DNA from: Trichoderma breve
Taxonomy: Eukaryota; Ascomycota; Sordariomycetes; Hypocreales; Hypocreaceae
Assembly: GCF_028502605.1 (NCBI RefSeq)
Contig: NC_079237.1
Span: 4,006,012-4,070,011, forward strand
Direction of reading: 5' to 3'
DNA: 64,000 bases
Shown in pieces: positions 44,983 through 55,799 of the stretch. Below the pieces are notes generated by a model. It did not search any database. It was not told where the DNA came from and saw only the letters and a list, made by a program, of their open reading frames with translations. The position numbers and the translations under genes are program-made. Each line of letters opens with the position of its first letter. Within the stretch, counting starts at the first letter, position 1.

Positions 44983-45498
44983 ATGGTTAAATTTACATCC
45001 GCCATTGTCATTGCCTTTGCGGCTTTGGCCACCGCTGCACCTACCAATGACTACCCCAAGTACGGGAAATTCGGGGAGTTTGAAGCTGTCAACAATGAGA
45101 AGCGAACCAACGACTACCCTAAATATGGAAAGTTTGGAGAGTTTGAAGCTGTCAACAACGAGAAGAGAACCAACGACTATCCCAAGTATGGCAAGTTTGG
45201 AGAGTTCGAGGCTGTCAACAACGCGAAACGAACCAACGACTACCCCAAATATGGAAAGTTTGGAGAGTTCGAGGCGGTGAATAATGAAAAACGAACAAAT
45301 GACTACCCTAAATATGGTAAATTCGGGGAATTCGAGGCTGTTAACAACGAAAAGCGAACCAACGACTATCCTAAGTATGGCAAGTTTGGAGAGTTTGAGG
45401 CCGTCAATAATGAGAAGAGAACAAATGACTACCCCAAGTATGGAAAGTTTGGAGAGTTTGAAGCTGTCAACAACGAGAAGCGTACGGATGCCGAGTAA
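44983..45498 (+). CDS. Secreted multi-copy RiPP precursor with Kex2 sites (UstA-like)
   Basis: Intronless frame of 171 aa: signal peptide (residues 1-19, FTSAIVIAFAALATAA), then seven tandem 21-residue repeats from residue 21 (45043-45483), then a tail TDAE. Each repeat is TNDYPKYGKFGEFEAVNN plus Glu-Lys-Arg (Ala-Lys-Arg in copy 3). Lys-Arg is a Kex2 cleavage site, so seven near-identical 19-mers would be released in the Golgi. Each carries two Tyr and two Phe that UstYa oxidases could cross-link. The layout matches precursors of the ustiloxin, phomopsin and asperipin class, but this repeat is unlike their published cores as I know them. The core boundaries and any cross-link are not visible in the sequence. 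A plain secreted repeat peptide is the alternative, less likely with four UstYa genes around it. Confidence 0.92.
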   Translation: MVKFTSAIVIAFAALATAAPTNDYPKYGKFGEFEAVNNEKRTNDYPKYGKFGEFEAVNNEKRTNDYPKYGKFGEFEAVNNAKRTNDYPKYGKFGEFEAVNNEKRTNDYPKYGKFGEFEAVNNEKRTNDYPKYGKFGEFEAVNNEKRTNDYPKYGKFGEFEAVNNEKRTDAE

Positions 45499-46174
45499 AT
45501 CCTCAAGAGGATATACATAAAGATACTTACTATGTATTCACCAAAAAGATGAGAGCTCAATCCATCGATAGCTAGCACAGTTGATGTAAATGGAAACTAC
45601 GTAATGAACTTTTCTGCGACTACCTACACTATCAAACAGCATTGTAGCTTCTTGAAACGGCCGCTATCATAAGAGCCACCCTTGCCTAGATAGATTGAAG
45701 AACTCAGTGTCCCAAACGGTAGGAAATCTCGGAGTCGCCTCACTGAGTGCGGCACAGTTGCTCCTCGTGACTGTATACCGGAGATGAATGCAGAAATGTT
45801 GCCAAGCCATACGCATACCTCAATGTTATTTGCTTCATAAAGTAGTATACATGGATTGAAAGCTTCCTGACATGAAATAATGACCGACATAAGCAAATGC
45901 CGGGAACTTTTGACGGAGGATTGCAACTTGGTGTAAGTCAGTTCCCAAAGTCGACCCCGCCTGCTGACCTTTTAACCGCCCCGCTACAGCCGCGAGGACA
46001 GCAAGGATTCCAGTGACCCATGCAGTACTCACCGAAGAAGAGGTCACTTCTATGGGTCGTCGGCTAAGTCCCCAAGACCAGCGGCCATCATCTTTATGTT
46101 CTGCATCTCTATTTTTTATTTTTGGTTTATTTTACGAGTAAGTCTATTCACACAGTAGCACACAATTTCTCACA
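45499..46174. other. Intergenic, precursor 3' end and UstYa 4 promoter
   Basis: 676 bases without a credible gene. Confidence 0.4.
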
Positions 46175-46961
46175 ATGGCGCTGTCTTCGTATGTTCAACT
46201 TGCCCATCGCCCATAAGCAAAGGGTATTCACTGACTAATACAGCTCGACCTCTTCTTCAGATCCATTCATAGCCAATGCTGAAAAGCATGGATATTCGAA
46301 AATCAAGACCAGTGACGATGAGGAGGCCGAGCTTTACATACCTCGTGCTCGGCAAAGTAGTCGTCTTCTCACAGTCCTGTCGTACGTTGTCAAGCTCGTC
46401 ATAGTGGCCATGGCCGTGTATGGCCTCATCACCATGGGAATATCTGCAGTAGTCCGACTCCGAAAGGCAGCAGTGCCGCCATGCAATTGCGGCTCGTCCA
46501 TCGCCGAGGCACTCACTCTTGATTGCAAATACGATTCACTATCCACGTCCTGGCTTCCACCACATTGCCGCGACGACGAAATGACTTCCCTCTTCGAAAA
46601 ATCTGGGCCTGGCCCAAATGGCCAATGGAACTACTACGCTTCCAACTTGAACACGTCCAAAGTATTCACGATCGAAGAAATGGCGCTCATGGCGGAGAAG
46701 CCCGACTCGGAACGACAGGCATGGGCGACGATAGAGTGGCATGACAAGCATTGCTTCTTTACGCTGCTCAAGCAAGTGCGAGGCAGGGCCAAGATGCAAT
46801 ACACGGGATTTCCGAGCGGAACGGCACACGCAGAGCATTGTGCCATGGGCATGGCCGAGCGCCGTCCAGGAAAACAAATTGTTGTTTCAATGAACCCCGG
46901 ATTTGGAGATGCAAAGCCCGGCGAGTTGAAGATGATGATAGTGCACATGGGGCACCAATGA
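46175..46961 (+). CDS. UstYa/DUF3328-related protein 4 (divergent)
   Basis: Protein of 243 aa. Exons 46175-46188 (just 14 bases: MALS plus two bases) and 46244-46961. Cytosolic N-terminus rich in Ser and charged residues, one transmembrane segment at about 50-73 (YVVKLVIVAMAVYGLITMGI), then a lumenal domain starting with paired cysteines (PPCNCGSS). It has HDKHC at 171-175 and HAEHC at 200-204, fitting the double HxxHC rule, but the surrounding sequence (EWHDKHCFFTLLKQ) belongs to the divergent branch of the family. It is in the same orientation as the precursor and may be a structural partner rather than a catalytic copy. Confidence 0.85.
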
Positions 46962-47752
46962 TGCTTGTAAATAGATAGGCATCGAGTTCCTCTCCTCCTC
47001 ACAGGTAATAGATTGAGGGATAGGAGACATCAAGCGCTTTGTTCTTGGAAACAAAAACCGCCTGGAACTCGGTCTAGAATGAATGTCTCGCATGAATAAG
47101 GTACAGGGATTGCTTGTAATTGGTAACTAGCAGACATAAGTCAGTCTCAACAAACTGGTTTTCCAGGTCTAGAGATAGGCAGGGCCTGCCTGAGCTGGAA
47201 TCACCATGATCTGTTCTTGTGTAATTAGCGTATAGAAATGATGATCCTTTCATTGACGCATGCCCTTGGAACTAGACAAACAATTCTTTTTGTTCATAGA
47301 GCGCGTCAGATAATCGAGCAATGCCCTCAGCCTAGAGGATGCGGAATGCAAAGAGGTTTGATGTGAGTGAAGGCAAAAATGAAGATGGCTAGGAGACGAT
47401 CCAGCCGCTGCAATGTTCGCCCAAATATTGAACATGCGGATGGAGCAGCATTGAACGGCCCCCTGCAGCTGAGCCCCTCATGAGCCCTCCAAAAGACCAT
47501 ACCTGCTGCGTGTGCGTGCGCATCCAACACAGCATACCAACGTATGAATGAATCAGCCCGTCATTTAGCAAATATTACTAAATGCTCCCTTTTGGGAAGG
47601 CCAACATCTATCTACTATCGAGACATATAAATACCCCTCCAACCACTGCCACGAGTTGTAACACACCAAAAGCCCTATTTACTCTCAATCCTTCCACCCC
47701 GCTATCACAACGGGTCAAAACGAGCCACAACTTCTCTCTCTATACCGCAATC
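46962..47752. other. Intergenic, promoter of GNAT gene
   Basis: 791 bases. The segment 47630-47750 is rich in C and T, typical of a fungal 5' leader. No gene seen. Confidence 0.4.
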
Positions 47753-48529
47753 ATGTCTTCCAGCAACCGCCTCTCGGTTTCCGTCCAGCCCCTCAATTAC
47801 GCAGATGTCCACGCCTGTGCGCAGATAACCTCTGACGCTTTCGCCATCGACCCGCACACCATTGTGAAGGGCCTGGGCCGGAAGCCCTATGATATGTACG
47901 ACATCATGCGCTCCATGCTCCTCGATGGCCTGGAACGAAAAAAACAAATCTACGTGAAAGCCATAGATGAGGAGACGGGCGAGATTGTGGGCCATGCAGG
48001 TTGGGCGTTCAAGGACGTAGATGAGGCGGCCATTCCTTGGAGCCGACCCAGTGATGATAAGGCGGCGGCTAAGGAAGAGCCACGTCCGAAAAAAGATGAG
48101 CCTGAAAACGAGGACACTGGAGACGTTGAAGAGAAAAGAGAAGAAGATTCAATTGACCGCCTCAAGGCCCTCGAGTCTCGTGACATGCAATACTGGCAGA
48201 CCAACATCATTCCCCAGGACAAACCCTGCGTCTTCATCACCGGTCTGCACGTGTCGGTTTCGCACCAATCCCGCGGTGTAGGCACCGTCATGCTCCAGTA
48301 TGGCAATGCTATCGCCAACAAACTGGGCCTCACTATTTGGGTACATTCATCGCACCAGGCGTATGAGGCATACCAGAAAGCTGGGTTTGAGGCCGTGAAG
48401 GAGCTGGACCTGGATTTGGACGAGTGGGCGCCAAGAGGGCCAAGAGTAGGTGAAGCGGTTATGGGGGACAAGGGGAGCGAGAAATGGGGTAGATATATCA
48501 TCAGGTACATGAAGAGGGATCCGAAATAA
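47753..48529 (+). CDS. GNAT-family N-acetyltransferase
   Basis: Acetyl-CoA-dependent acetyltransferase of 258 aa, intronless. ATG 47753 is chosen because the upstream frame is leader-like; a longer start is possible. Visible: N-terminal beta strand region VSVQPLNYADVHACAQI, a charged low-complexity insert around residues 95-140 (KEEPRPKKDEPENEDTGD...), then the acetyl-CoA-binding HVSVSHQSRGVGTVMLQYG (Q/RxxGxG/A type; here SRGVGT) at about 165-183, and the closing YEAYQKAGFEAVKE motif. No signal peptide, so cytosolic. It lies next to UstYa 4. Peptide acetylation as part of the pathway is a guess; a housekeeping or detoxifying role is equally possible. Confidence 0.9.
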   Translation: MSSSNRLSVSVQPLNYADVHACAQITSDAFAIDPHTIVKGLGRKPYDMYDIMRSMLLDGLERKKQIYVKAIDEETGEIVGHAGWAFKDVDEAAIPWSRPSDDKAAAKEEPRPKKDEPENEDTGDVEEKREEDSIDRLKALESRDMQYWQTNIIPQDKPCVFITGLHVSVSHQSRGVGTVMLQYGNAIANKLGLTIWVHSSHQAYEAYQKAGFEAVKELDLDLDEWAPRGPRVGEAVMGDKGSEKWGRYIIRYMKRDPK

Positions 48530-49397
48530 TTGCTTATGTAGCTATATTTAAAATTATGCGAAGTCCGTGTATCTAATAGTTACCCCGCCCCTTGTGTCTC
48601 CTCTAGATATCCGAAAGCTTAACACTGGCGCACGTAACTTATCGTAGTCCACCATTAGCCGGTAGTTCAATAGTCTTTGGATCTCTTACTTACTCTAATA
48701 GCGCCAAGTAGTCTTTAATATTCTATAAAATAGTACCTGAAGTTTAATGCTTATTTCGGAGATAGGTAATTGCTTAATCTCCTGGCGTTAATGCTCATTT
48801 GCACTTTACACAGACTACTAAATTATAAGTTCTGTTTATTTAAATGTACCCTTCCATCATGACTTCCTTTTCTTTATAAACTATAATAGTAAATTTATAT
48901 TATATATAGTTTGGTATTTTTATTATCTTACAGTTTACTTACATTTTTAGCCCCTTTTGTAGTTTATTCTTATACTCTAACCCCTACTCTGACTCTCGTC
49001 TACGATACTCTGACCCTTACTTTGGCAATACTCTGACCCTGCCCCCAGAAACCAGTTTGAAGAACCCAGAGTGAACAGGGAGTACTCGAATCGGATCTTT
49101 GAAGTTCATGATTGCCAACATCGGCTACACGACCAAGGCGACAGCTTTAGCTCTATCGAGCATTTCCGATCCAGAGCATGCGATTCCAGCCAACAATGCC
49201 TTCGAAAAAATCTCAGAGTAATATCAGACCAACTTCCGAGCAAACGGAGAAGCCGTAGTCATGTGCAGAACAAGAACGGCAACATCCAGTATCCCGAAAA
49301 GGCTTCTTGATGGTACGAAAACCCCAGTCCACTTACAGTAAATACCGCAAAACCATGTAGTCAATAAATGCCCTTTTAGGCTGCGCAAAAATACATA
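48530..49397. other. AT-rich intergenic stretch
   Basis: 868 bases; strongly AT-rich at 48700-48960 and with repeated CTCTGACCCT-like phrases at 48975-49040. No gene seen. Confidence 0.4.
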
Positions 49398-50801
49398 TTA
49401 GCCATCTAAACTTGGCTTTCTCATATACAAGGTTTCACCACGAACTGGTCGCAGCTCCGTCTGGCTATCACTCCCCTGTATTGTTGCTTCGTTGGTTGCG
49501 CCATGCTGCCATGGTCTTGATCGTGACCCGCCAGTGCCTCCAATTGTAGCCACAGAATATTTGTTCGTCGTTCGCGTCGTGTTGGCTTTCTTTTCCTGAG
49601 GAAACGGAAAGCCGGCAACGTGGCTACGATCATGGATACGGTAGACTCGATGTGCGACCACATGCTCAGCAGCACTGGACCATTGGCGGTTGTGGTAGGA
49701 TCCTCCGCCGAGTCACCCGTAGCTTTCGTTACTTGAACAAGACGCACGAGTGCGATGGCGACGATGATGGCACCAAGGGAGAAGAGGATGGCCAGCCCGA
49801 ATGTGTGTGGTCGCGAGATGGTCAAGTTTCGCAAGAGGTGAAGTGGGAGAATCATGGCTGTGATGATGGCAAAAGTTTGTTAGTCAAACTGCGTACTATG
49901 GATGATCTTGCGCGTCACATACTTAATACGTCTGCGACAATGTCGGTACTCGTCGCAAACTTGATCGACGCATCGGCCCGGAGTAGGTCATCCGGTAAGC
50001 TGCAGCCAGCTATTAGTGCATCAGTTGGTGGTTCTTGGTCTCTTGTGGAATAATGCAGGGATAATTTCGTTTGTGACCTACCTGGGCTCCAATATCGGTA
50101 TAATGGCGAGCACGTCAAAAAGTTTGAGAACATGCAGGCCAAGTAGAGGGTGAGGACGGCGGCGAAGCAATTCCACCACTAGCGTATGTAGTTGGGTAAA
50201 CCGTAAAAGAGCCGTCTAATAAACCACAGAATAAAGAATTTAGCTATGACACTGGTATTAGTCTCGGTATTGGTAGTTTGGTATAGCTGTCCTCGATAGT
50301 CTAGTGAGGAGACCATACCTGCCCACAGGGTTGTCCAGAACAGCAGCATCTGGCTGAACATTAACTTCAGCGACATAACATTCCGGGCTGTCATCTCGTC
50401 CGCGGGTAGGGGCGAAGGTGTCTTGGGATTTGCCACGAGGGCTTTGCTGTACTCGGCTATAAGGAACTACTGTGGTAGGATCCTCGTGATAAGTGCCGTC
50501 AAAGCTGTCAAGCTTACAAGGCCCGCGAGGACGAAATAGTCATCTCCGTGCAGTCGTCGCTGAAGTCGCCATTGGAAGATAACTCGGAATGCAGTTATGC
50601 CAACTGCAACGCCCCATAACACCCAGATGAGGACCTGCGAACAGCGTCAGCGTCAGAGTAAGACAGCAAAACTTGTACGTGGAAAATAGTCAGTGAGATT
50701 GCGGTGGTGAGATTTGCCTCGATAGGCTTGTTCAGACCTTACACAGGCCAGAAGAGCAACCTACGTACCATCATCTCCGTGTAATTGGGAATGGACGCCA
50801 T
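49398..50801 (-). pseudogene. Broken gene for a fungal multispan integral membrane protein
   Basis: Start MASIPNYTEMM at 50801. Later coding blocks match one known type of fungal multi-helix membrane protein: VLIWVLWGVAVGITAFRVIF, DEMTARNVMSLKLMFSQMLL, FFILWFIRRLFYGLPNYIR, CMFSNFLTCSPLYRYWSP, DASIKFATSTDIVADVL, FGLAILFSLGAIIVAIALV and SMWSHIESTVSMIVATLPAF. Damage: in-frame TAG after RILPQ (about 50471-50473) and after NYIR (about 50180-50182), and a frame change near 49590-49600 between AFRFLRK and TTNKYSVATIGGTGG. Each stop could be hidden by an unusual intron, but three faults together suggest a dead or dying gene. The family resembles PTH11/SAT4-like proteins. Confidence 0.7.
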
Positions 50802-51651
50802 GGTTGGTGTCTAGCGTGTCCGTTGCTGGTCTAAGAACCGGAATGTCAATATTGTCGAAAACGCCAAACACCCAATAGTGGTTGTTGAGATAATTGTGGC
50901 GGACGGAGTGGGCGTGAGCAATAATTATCTCCCGAGACTTCAGCTTTCATTTTACATCCTATCAGCAATTCCTAAAAGCTATTTCTAAGACAGTCAAGGT
51001 GTTGGCCGGCAAGGGTTGATCCCAGCAGCAAGACGATTTTCTGTCCCTGTAAACGGGGCAATTTTTCCGGTGGTTAGGTTAAATACTCGCAGATGAATGC
51101 ACCGCCCAACAGCACTGGCAGCCTAGAACGACAACCCAGCTGGGGTACTTGCAGTAGTTCTCACCACCCTAACGAGCGCTGAGAGGTGAAGGCAGAACTT
51201 CTGAGTGGTGGCGTTGAACTTGCAGGCCATCAATTGCTCCCGCATGGAGCCTTACCCGAAGGATTTAGCTTTAGCCAGTTGTCTGCTGGATATTCTGCAG
51301 GTCCCATGCTCAGTTCCACCATCCCGGACGCCACAAAGGGCCGCCGTATCGCGCTTCGCTCCGATAGATGGGCGACTACGCCGCATAGAGTCTAGACAAG
51401 GGGGCTCAAAATTTCTCATATAAAGTTCATCAAGGTCATTCATAGGCCCAGGACGATATGTTCCGATCATCCCGTCGAAGCCGTCGCATCGTTGCTGCCA
51501 CACCAGCTCGAGTTGACATGAAAGAAAGGTGTTGACACCAGTGCAGCCTAACCCTTTCACCATCTTTTCCCTTTTCTCTCCTTCCCTTCGGAGTAACCTA
51601 ACCCATCAGTCTTCTGCGCCCCAGATTCAGAGGGATTGCAGCTGTAATACA
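50802..51651. promoter_or_regulatory. Intergenic, BBE-like oxidase promoter
   Basis: 850 bases between the broken membrane gene and the oxidase, which are head-to-head. Pyrimidine-rich leader at 51560-51600. No gene seen. Confidence 0.4.
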
Positions 51652-53253
51652 ATGGGTCGCGTATTTCTCATCGCCGCATGGCTGCTCGCATGCGCCGTTC
51701 CTCATCACGGTGCATGTGCAGCAGCTACTGGTCCTGTTTCTGCAATTGCTGGTTCTCAAAAAATTGCGTGCAAGCTCTTGAGCCTCACACACCCAGACCA
51801 TACCTTTTTTGAGGGCTCCGACAACTACAAGTATGAAACACAGACGCAGTACTGGTCGTCGACAGCCTACAACACACCAGCATGTGTCTTTGTGCCTCAA
51901 AATGCCCAGCAGCTCTCTTTCGCGGTGACCACGCTGACGCTGACTTCGACTAAATTCGCGGTTCGCAGCGGTGGTCATATGCCTGTCCAAGGCTATAACA
52001 GCATCGGCAGCTCGGGCGTGTTGCTATCCAATTCCAACCTAAGCACTCTCGCTTTGTCACACGATCATGCTACCGTCTCTGTTGGGCCAGCCTACCGGTG
52101 GAGGGACGTTTATTCGTATCTGCAGCCCTACAACCTGACGGCTGTTGGAGGTCGTGTCGGCCATGTTGGAGTTGCTGGTTTGCTGCTGGGAGGCGGCATT
52201 TCATTTCACTCGAGCCAATACGGCTTCGCTGCTGATAATGTCGTGGCATACGAGACCGTCCTCTCCAGCGGTCTCATTGTGGTGGCCAAAGCAGATAATG
52301 CCTATTCGGACCTGTATTGGGCTTTGAAAGGTGGCGGCAATTCCTTCGCTATTGTCACGCGTTTTGATCTCAGGACCGTTCCGTCTCCCGGCGTCTGGAT
52401 TGGAATCGCGCAGTATAACGAGACCGACAAGGACAAGTACCTCGATGCCGTCTACAACTTTGGCAAATACGGATCCGCCGACAGCAAGGCCGCCATCATC
52501 CCTACAATCGTTGGTTACCCCAGCGTTGGAATGATTGCTTACGCGGCATCAAGATTCTACGACTCCTTGACCAATTCTCCTACTGTGTTTGAGAACTTTA
52601 CGTCGCTCAAGACTGTGGCTGATCAGTACGCGTTTGGGGCCCTTGCTACATATATCAGTGCCGTTGACGCACTGCAGCCCAATGGACTTCGCCAGGAGTA
52701 AGTTTTGACTCTCTCTTCAGTCAACCGCGTGTCATGGACGCAAGCGCTAACTTGATACTTTTACAGCTTCCGTGTTGCGTCTTTCATGGTCAATCGTGAA
52801 GGTCTTTCCACTGTGCACGACACATTTTTCGGAGACGCCAACTCGCAACTAGCAAACATTGCTGGATTGACTGCTTCCATTACCTTTCAGCCCGTCACCA
52901 AAGGGTTTATTGAGAATGGCCGCAGTCGTGGCGGCAGCAACCCCCAAGGCGTGGATGCTCACAATGCCCCCTACTTCTGGATCGTGCAGAACCTGTCCTG
53001 GCAGAACGCTGGTGACGACGACACGGTGCGGGCTTTTGCCAAAGCTACCATTGCCAAGATTGAGGGAACCATTACTTCTCATGGCGTTGCTGGCAGCTAC
53101 TTATATATGAACGACGCGGGAGATGGCCAACCTGTGTTCCAGAGCTATCCAAGTGCCAACTTGAGGCGCCTCAAGGATATTCGGACTAAATATGATCCTT
53201 TTAGGATTTACACTAACCTCCTGGTTGGCGGTTGGAAGGTCTTGGATGCTTAG
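51652..53253 (+). CDS. Secreted FAD-linked (BBE-like) oxidoreductase
   Basis: Protein of 510 aa. Exons 51652-52697 and 52767-53253. Signal peptide at about 1-25 (FLIAAWLLACAVPHHGACA). FAD-binding type 4 domain with RSGGHMPVQG, in which His109 should link FAD covalently; the second, cysteinyl attachment seen in bi-covalent members is absent (the region reads GGRVGHVGVAG). Closing YDPFRIYTNLLVGGWK is the BBE-type end. Such enzymes oxidise alcohols, sugars or carbon-nitrogen bonds with O2 and are frequent in secondary-metabolite clusters. It lies about 6 kb from the precursor. A role in the RiPP pathway is possible but unproved. It is the last intact gene before the AT-rich subtelomere. Confidence 0.93.
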
Positions 53254-54052
53254 AAACGTTGATTGTGACAAGCTGAGCTCCTATATGGTTAATATAGAAG
53301 GGATTCCTAAGGGATAAACTTTATACTAAGTTTATATTAGCGGATAAGCTAGGCTAAATTAATAAGTAATTAATAAAAATAAAGGTTTTATTTATATAAT
53401 TAGTAAATAATATATTTATATTATAATTAAGTATTATTTTATATTTATAATTAATTATTTACATTTTATTTTAAATAAGTATTATAAAATAAATATATAA
53501 TATAAAGCTTACTTAAGTTTATTTATTTTAAAATAAATTAGTTTTTTAATTAAAAAGTAATTTACTTTAGCTTATTTATTATTATATAAGCTTAATTATA
53601 ATTAATTTATTAATTTATTATAGTTTTAGGTAATATTTATTTTATAAACTTTATTATTATAATTATAAATATATCAATTTATAATATAATTATTATAACT
53701 TACTTTAGTAATTTTAATAAAAATATACTTTATTTCCCTTTTTTTATTAATTAACCCCTATATATCTTTCCCCTTGTTTACTATTGTAAAATATCCTCTG
53801 TTACTAATTTTACTTTTTTTTAATATAAAATTTAAATAAAAACAGCTTTTATTTTTAACTTATACTTTATACTATAGGCTAATTATATTTTTACTTTTTA
53901 ATAAACCTTTTTTTTTATATTTAACCTTTAGTTTTTTAAATAAGCTTTATTTCTTTATTTAACTTTTTAAAAAATATTTAAAACTTTATTATTAAAAAAA
54001 AAAAAGAATTTAAAAAAAAAAAAAATAAAAAAAAAATATTAAGTAGTAGTAG

Positions 54053-54102
<50 letters not shown>

Positions 54103-55220
54103 TTATTTTTTTTTTAATTTATAAATTAAAAAACTTTATATTTTTTTTTTATTTATAAATTAAAAAAACTTTTATTTTTTATTTTTATTTTACTTTTTTC
54201 TTTTATTATATTTTATAATATAAAAAAAAAGCTTTATTTATTTAGTTTTTATTTTAATAAGCTTAAATTTATTATTATATTTATTTTTTATAAATTTATT
54301 ATTATATAAGGTAAATATTAATTATATTTTATTATACCTTAAGGAAAAGTATAAACTTATATATAAGGTTTATTATAAATTTAATTAACTTATTTAATTT
54401 TTAAATATATTAAACTTAAGTAAATTATTACTTAAACTTAATAGCTTTAAAAAATACTTTTATTTTATAATATAAAAAAAAGTTATTTATAAATATTATA
54501 TATTTAAGTTAATAAACCTAAAGGTTTTTTTATAATACTTAAGGTAAAAATATAAATAATAAATTACTAAGTTTTTTAATAAAAGTAATTAATTATAAAA
54601 TTATATTTATAATAAAATCTTTTTTTAAAGTTAATTTATTAATAATATATTATATTTATAAAAAATTAATATAAGCCTAAAGTTATAGTAGTTAACTATT
54701 ATAATATTACTTAATTATATAGTTTTTATAAAAAAAATATTTATTTATTTATATTTATTATAACTTAGCTTTTATAGTTATAATAATACGTCTATAGGGT
54801 AGTTTAATTTAAATAAATATTAAACTAATTAACTAATTAAAAATAAATTATTAAATTATTATAATAATCTAATAATTTATAAATAGATTATTAAAATTCT
54901 AAGATAATTTATAATTAAATTATTACTACTTAGTAATAATTTAGCCTAGCTAACTAAATATATAAGTTTACTTTATACTACTTATTAAAATACTTAAATA
55001 ATTAATTATTATTAATACTATAGTATTTAAATTAAATACTTAAATACTTTACTTTAGAAGCTAGTAATAAAATTACTTATTTATTAACTTAATTACTTTA
55101 CTAATATAAATTATAAAACTATTCTAAGGTTTATCCCTTAGGAATAATTAACTTATAATACTTATAGGACCTAGTTTATTATATAATAATAACTTTTATT
55201 TAAATAGTTACTTTAGACCT
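53254..55220. other. Extremely AT-rich, RIP-like subtelomeric DNA
   Basis: Almost only A and T, with poly-A and poly-T runs and a (TA)n tract at about 54056-54098. No coding frame. Strong depletion of CpA/TpG and excess of TpA is visible by eye and fits heavy RIP of a former repeat. Confidence 0.75.
54056..54098. repeat. (TA)n microsatellite
   Basis: About 20 uninterrupted TA units within the AT-rich block. Limits approximate. Confidence 0.8.
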
Positions 55221-55340
55221 AACCGAGAGGCCGCTGGTAGTTTGGGCCAAACTACCAGCTGACATAAGCAGGTTGGTATACTGCCATTGGCTAAAATAGA
55301 AGTAGAGCAGGTAGCCAGGGTAGTAAACTACCACTTCCTA
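55221..55340. repeat. GC-richer island with perfect palindrome in the AT block
   Basis: About 120 bases of ordinary composition inside the AT desert. At 55234-55258 the arms ctggtagtttgg and ccaaactaccag flank a single G: a perfect 12-base inverted repeat. Could be a transposon end or other escaped segment, just upstream of the helicase relic. Confidence 0.5.
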
Positions 55341-55799
55341 AACTACTAGTTCCTATAAAAAATTATATTTTCAGTTTAGTATAAATATAGGTTTAGCGGA
55401 AATAATCCGAAAGAATAAAAAGTAATACTTATCTATCTAACTTATACACCCGTTTAACTACTAATTTTATCTACTTATTTTATAAAGGGGTAGTTTAGCT
55501 TAACTAGCTGTTTTATTTATTAATTTAATTAATAATCTATTTATTTATACCTTTTTATTTATTTATTTTTATCTTCCTCTATAGCTATAATACTCTAACT
55601 ATTTACTAAACTTATGTAAAAGGGCACTTTACTAAAGCTCTTTACTAATTTTCCACAAAAGGTCTAGTAAATTAGTAACCTAACCCCTATATACTACATA
55701 CGCTAACTGTTTTTCTTAATCTTATATATATATATATAAATATATATACCTATTTATTTATTATTTACTTTTATTAGGTTATTTTACCTTCTACTACAG

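Noticed and set aside
44983..45498. Alpha-pheromone-type precursor
   Set aside because: Kex2-spaced repeats fit, but the unit is longer than a typical pheromone and lacks its Trp-rich start; four UstYa genes around it favour a RiPP.
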